This document shows, piece by piece, positions 63,636-64,000 of a DNA stretch of 64,000 bases. A model generated the notes under the pieces. The model ran no database searches. It saw only the letters and a list, made by a program, of their open reading frames with translations, and was not told the DNA's origin. The translations under genes and the position numbers were made by a program. The stretch comes from Schauerella fraxinea (GTDB lineage Bacteria > Pseudomonadota > Gammaproteobacteria > Burkholderiales > Burkholderiaceae_B). How positions within the stretch are numbered: position 1 is the stretch's first letter; each line of letters starts with the position of its first letter. The DNA is taken from contig JAVDKK010000003.1 in assembly GCA_030849945.1 (NCBI GenBank), forward strand, positions 744,001-808,000, written 5' to 3'.

Positions 63636-64000
63636 TCAAGCGTGCGTTGCTGGGACTGAGTTCACACCATGCTGGGGTGTCGCCACCCGAACCCATCGTG
63701 CAATAACAAGGGCGGCGAGCAGCATGACAGCACCTGCCGTGACGAATACGCCGGTGACTCCGCCGAGCCCGAATACGAGTCCGCCTAACGCCGCACCAGC
63801 AGCGATTGAGGATTGCACAGCCGCCACAACCATACCTCCGGCAGTTTCCGCCTGATCCGGGACGGCGCGTGCGACCCAGTTCGACCACGCCACTGGAACG
63901 CCTCCGAACGCCAATCCCCACAAGGCAACCAGCAATGCCAATCCCGTTGTTTGGACGGGGATCAACACCACGCCGAGGGCCGCGACGCCAACCAGCGCCG
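63636..64000 (-). CDS. MFS transporter, C-terminal part (cut by window end)
   Basis: The frame is open to the window edge and encodes about four C-terminal helices of a major-facilitator protein (LALLVALWGLAFGGVPVAW; AAVQSSIAAGAALGGLVFGLGG). The form resembles DHA1 drug efflux pumps. The gene start lies beyond 64000. It is convergent with the hybrid kinase gene. Confidence 0.85.
   Translation of the reverse strand, partial: ALVGVAALGVVLIPVQTTGLALLVALWGLAFGGVPVAWSNWVARAVPDQAETAGGMVVAAVQSSIAAGAALGGLVFGLGGVTGVFVTAGAVMLLAALVIARWVRVATPQHGVNSVPATHA

Noticed and set aside
1..64000. CRISPR array or complete insertion sequence
   Set aside because: No regularly spaced direct repeats and no intact transposase with terminal inverted repeats was seen in the window.

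Overview
The window looks like a chromosomal stretch from a betaproteobacterium, most probably a Burkholderiaceae member. The clues are Bug-type tricarboxylate-transporter binding proteins, DUF4148 proteins, a complete czcCBA-czcD-czcRS metal efflux locus, IclR/LysR-controlled catabolic islands, moderately high GC in genes and AT-richer intergenic DNA. No rRNA or tRNA gene and no CRISPR array was seen. The genus cannot be fixed from the sequence alone.

Layout. 0-5.8 kb: a Bug binding protein divergent from an IclR regulator, a GNAT acetyltransferase, a polytopic membrane protein and small unknown proteins. 5.9-9.7 kb: a two-gene Gabija-type anti-phage cassette (OLD ATPase/TOPRIM nuclease plus UvrD-like helicase, overlapping) with an unexplained in-frame CxxC reading frame after the helicase stop. 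10-14.3 kb: LysR regulator, SAM methyltransferase, GAF-GGDEF-EAL phosphodiesterase. 15.3-20 kb: an OmpR/EnvZ-type two-component pair, a degenerate region, MipA/OmpV and MlaA outer-membrane proteins. 20-24.6 kb: small unknown genes, then a BigR-type sulfide/persulfide locus (persulfide-dioxygenase-like hydrolase, regulator, two YeeE/YedE half-transporters) followed by a decayed rhodanese. 24.9-29.2 kb: chemoreceptor, broken RidA, atypical SDR, small proteins. 29.9-31 kb: a decayed prophage scrap (cytosine methyltransferase broken by a stop and an 8-bp tandem duplication, plus two overlapping lysis-like ORFs). 31-34.7 kb: small family protein, GAF protein, lone receiver, HicBA toxin-antitoxin, and an SOS operon (LexA box, 74-aa protein, SRAP/YedK protein whose only plausible start codon is ATA). 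35.3-45.8 kb: czc metal efflux with two DUF4148-like proteins and several ATTAC-N6-GTAAT boxes. 46-52 kb: antidote-like protein, Bug pseudogene, and an electrophile-detoxification cluster (quinone reductase, Old Yellow Enzyme, VOC protein, MFS pump, LysR). 52-57.9 kb: TraB/GumN-like membrane protein with a periplasmic partner, lipoprotein, DASS anion symporter, SDR. 58-63.6 kb: an RsbR-RsbS-RsbT-phosphatase stressosome-type module joined to a cytosolic histidine kinase and a hybrid kinase. The window ends inside an MFS transporter.

Cross-cutting signals. A 28-31 bp palindrome recurs five times in intergenic DNA. A family of 87-95 aa proteins occurs three times. A 106-bp element upstream of czc recurs as an orphan copy 24 kb away. 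At least five genes are visibly decaying (rhodanese, RidA, Bug protein, phage methyltransferase, and the unrecognised region at 17.4-18.3 kb).

How the parts work together: czcR/czcS probably sense Zn/Co/Cd and act at the ATTAC-N6-GTAAT boxes to raise czcCBA. LexA probably controls the SRAP operon. BigR probably represses the persulfide locus. The Rsb module should switch a partner through RsbT and feed the adjoining kinases.
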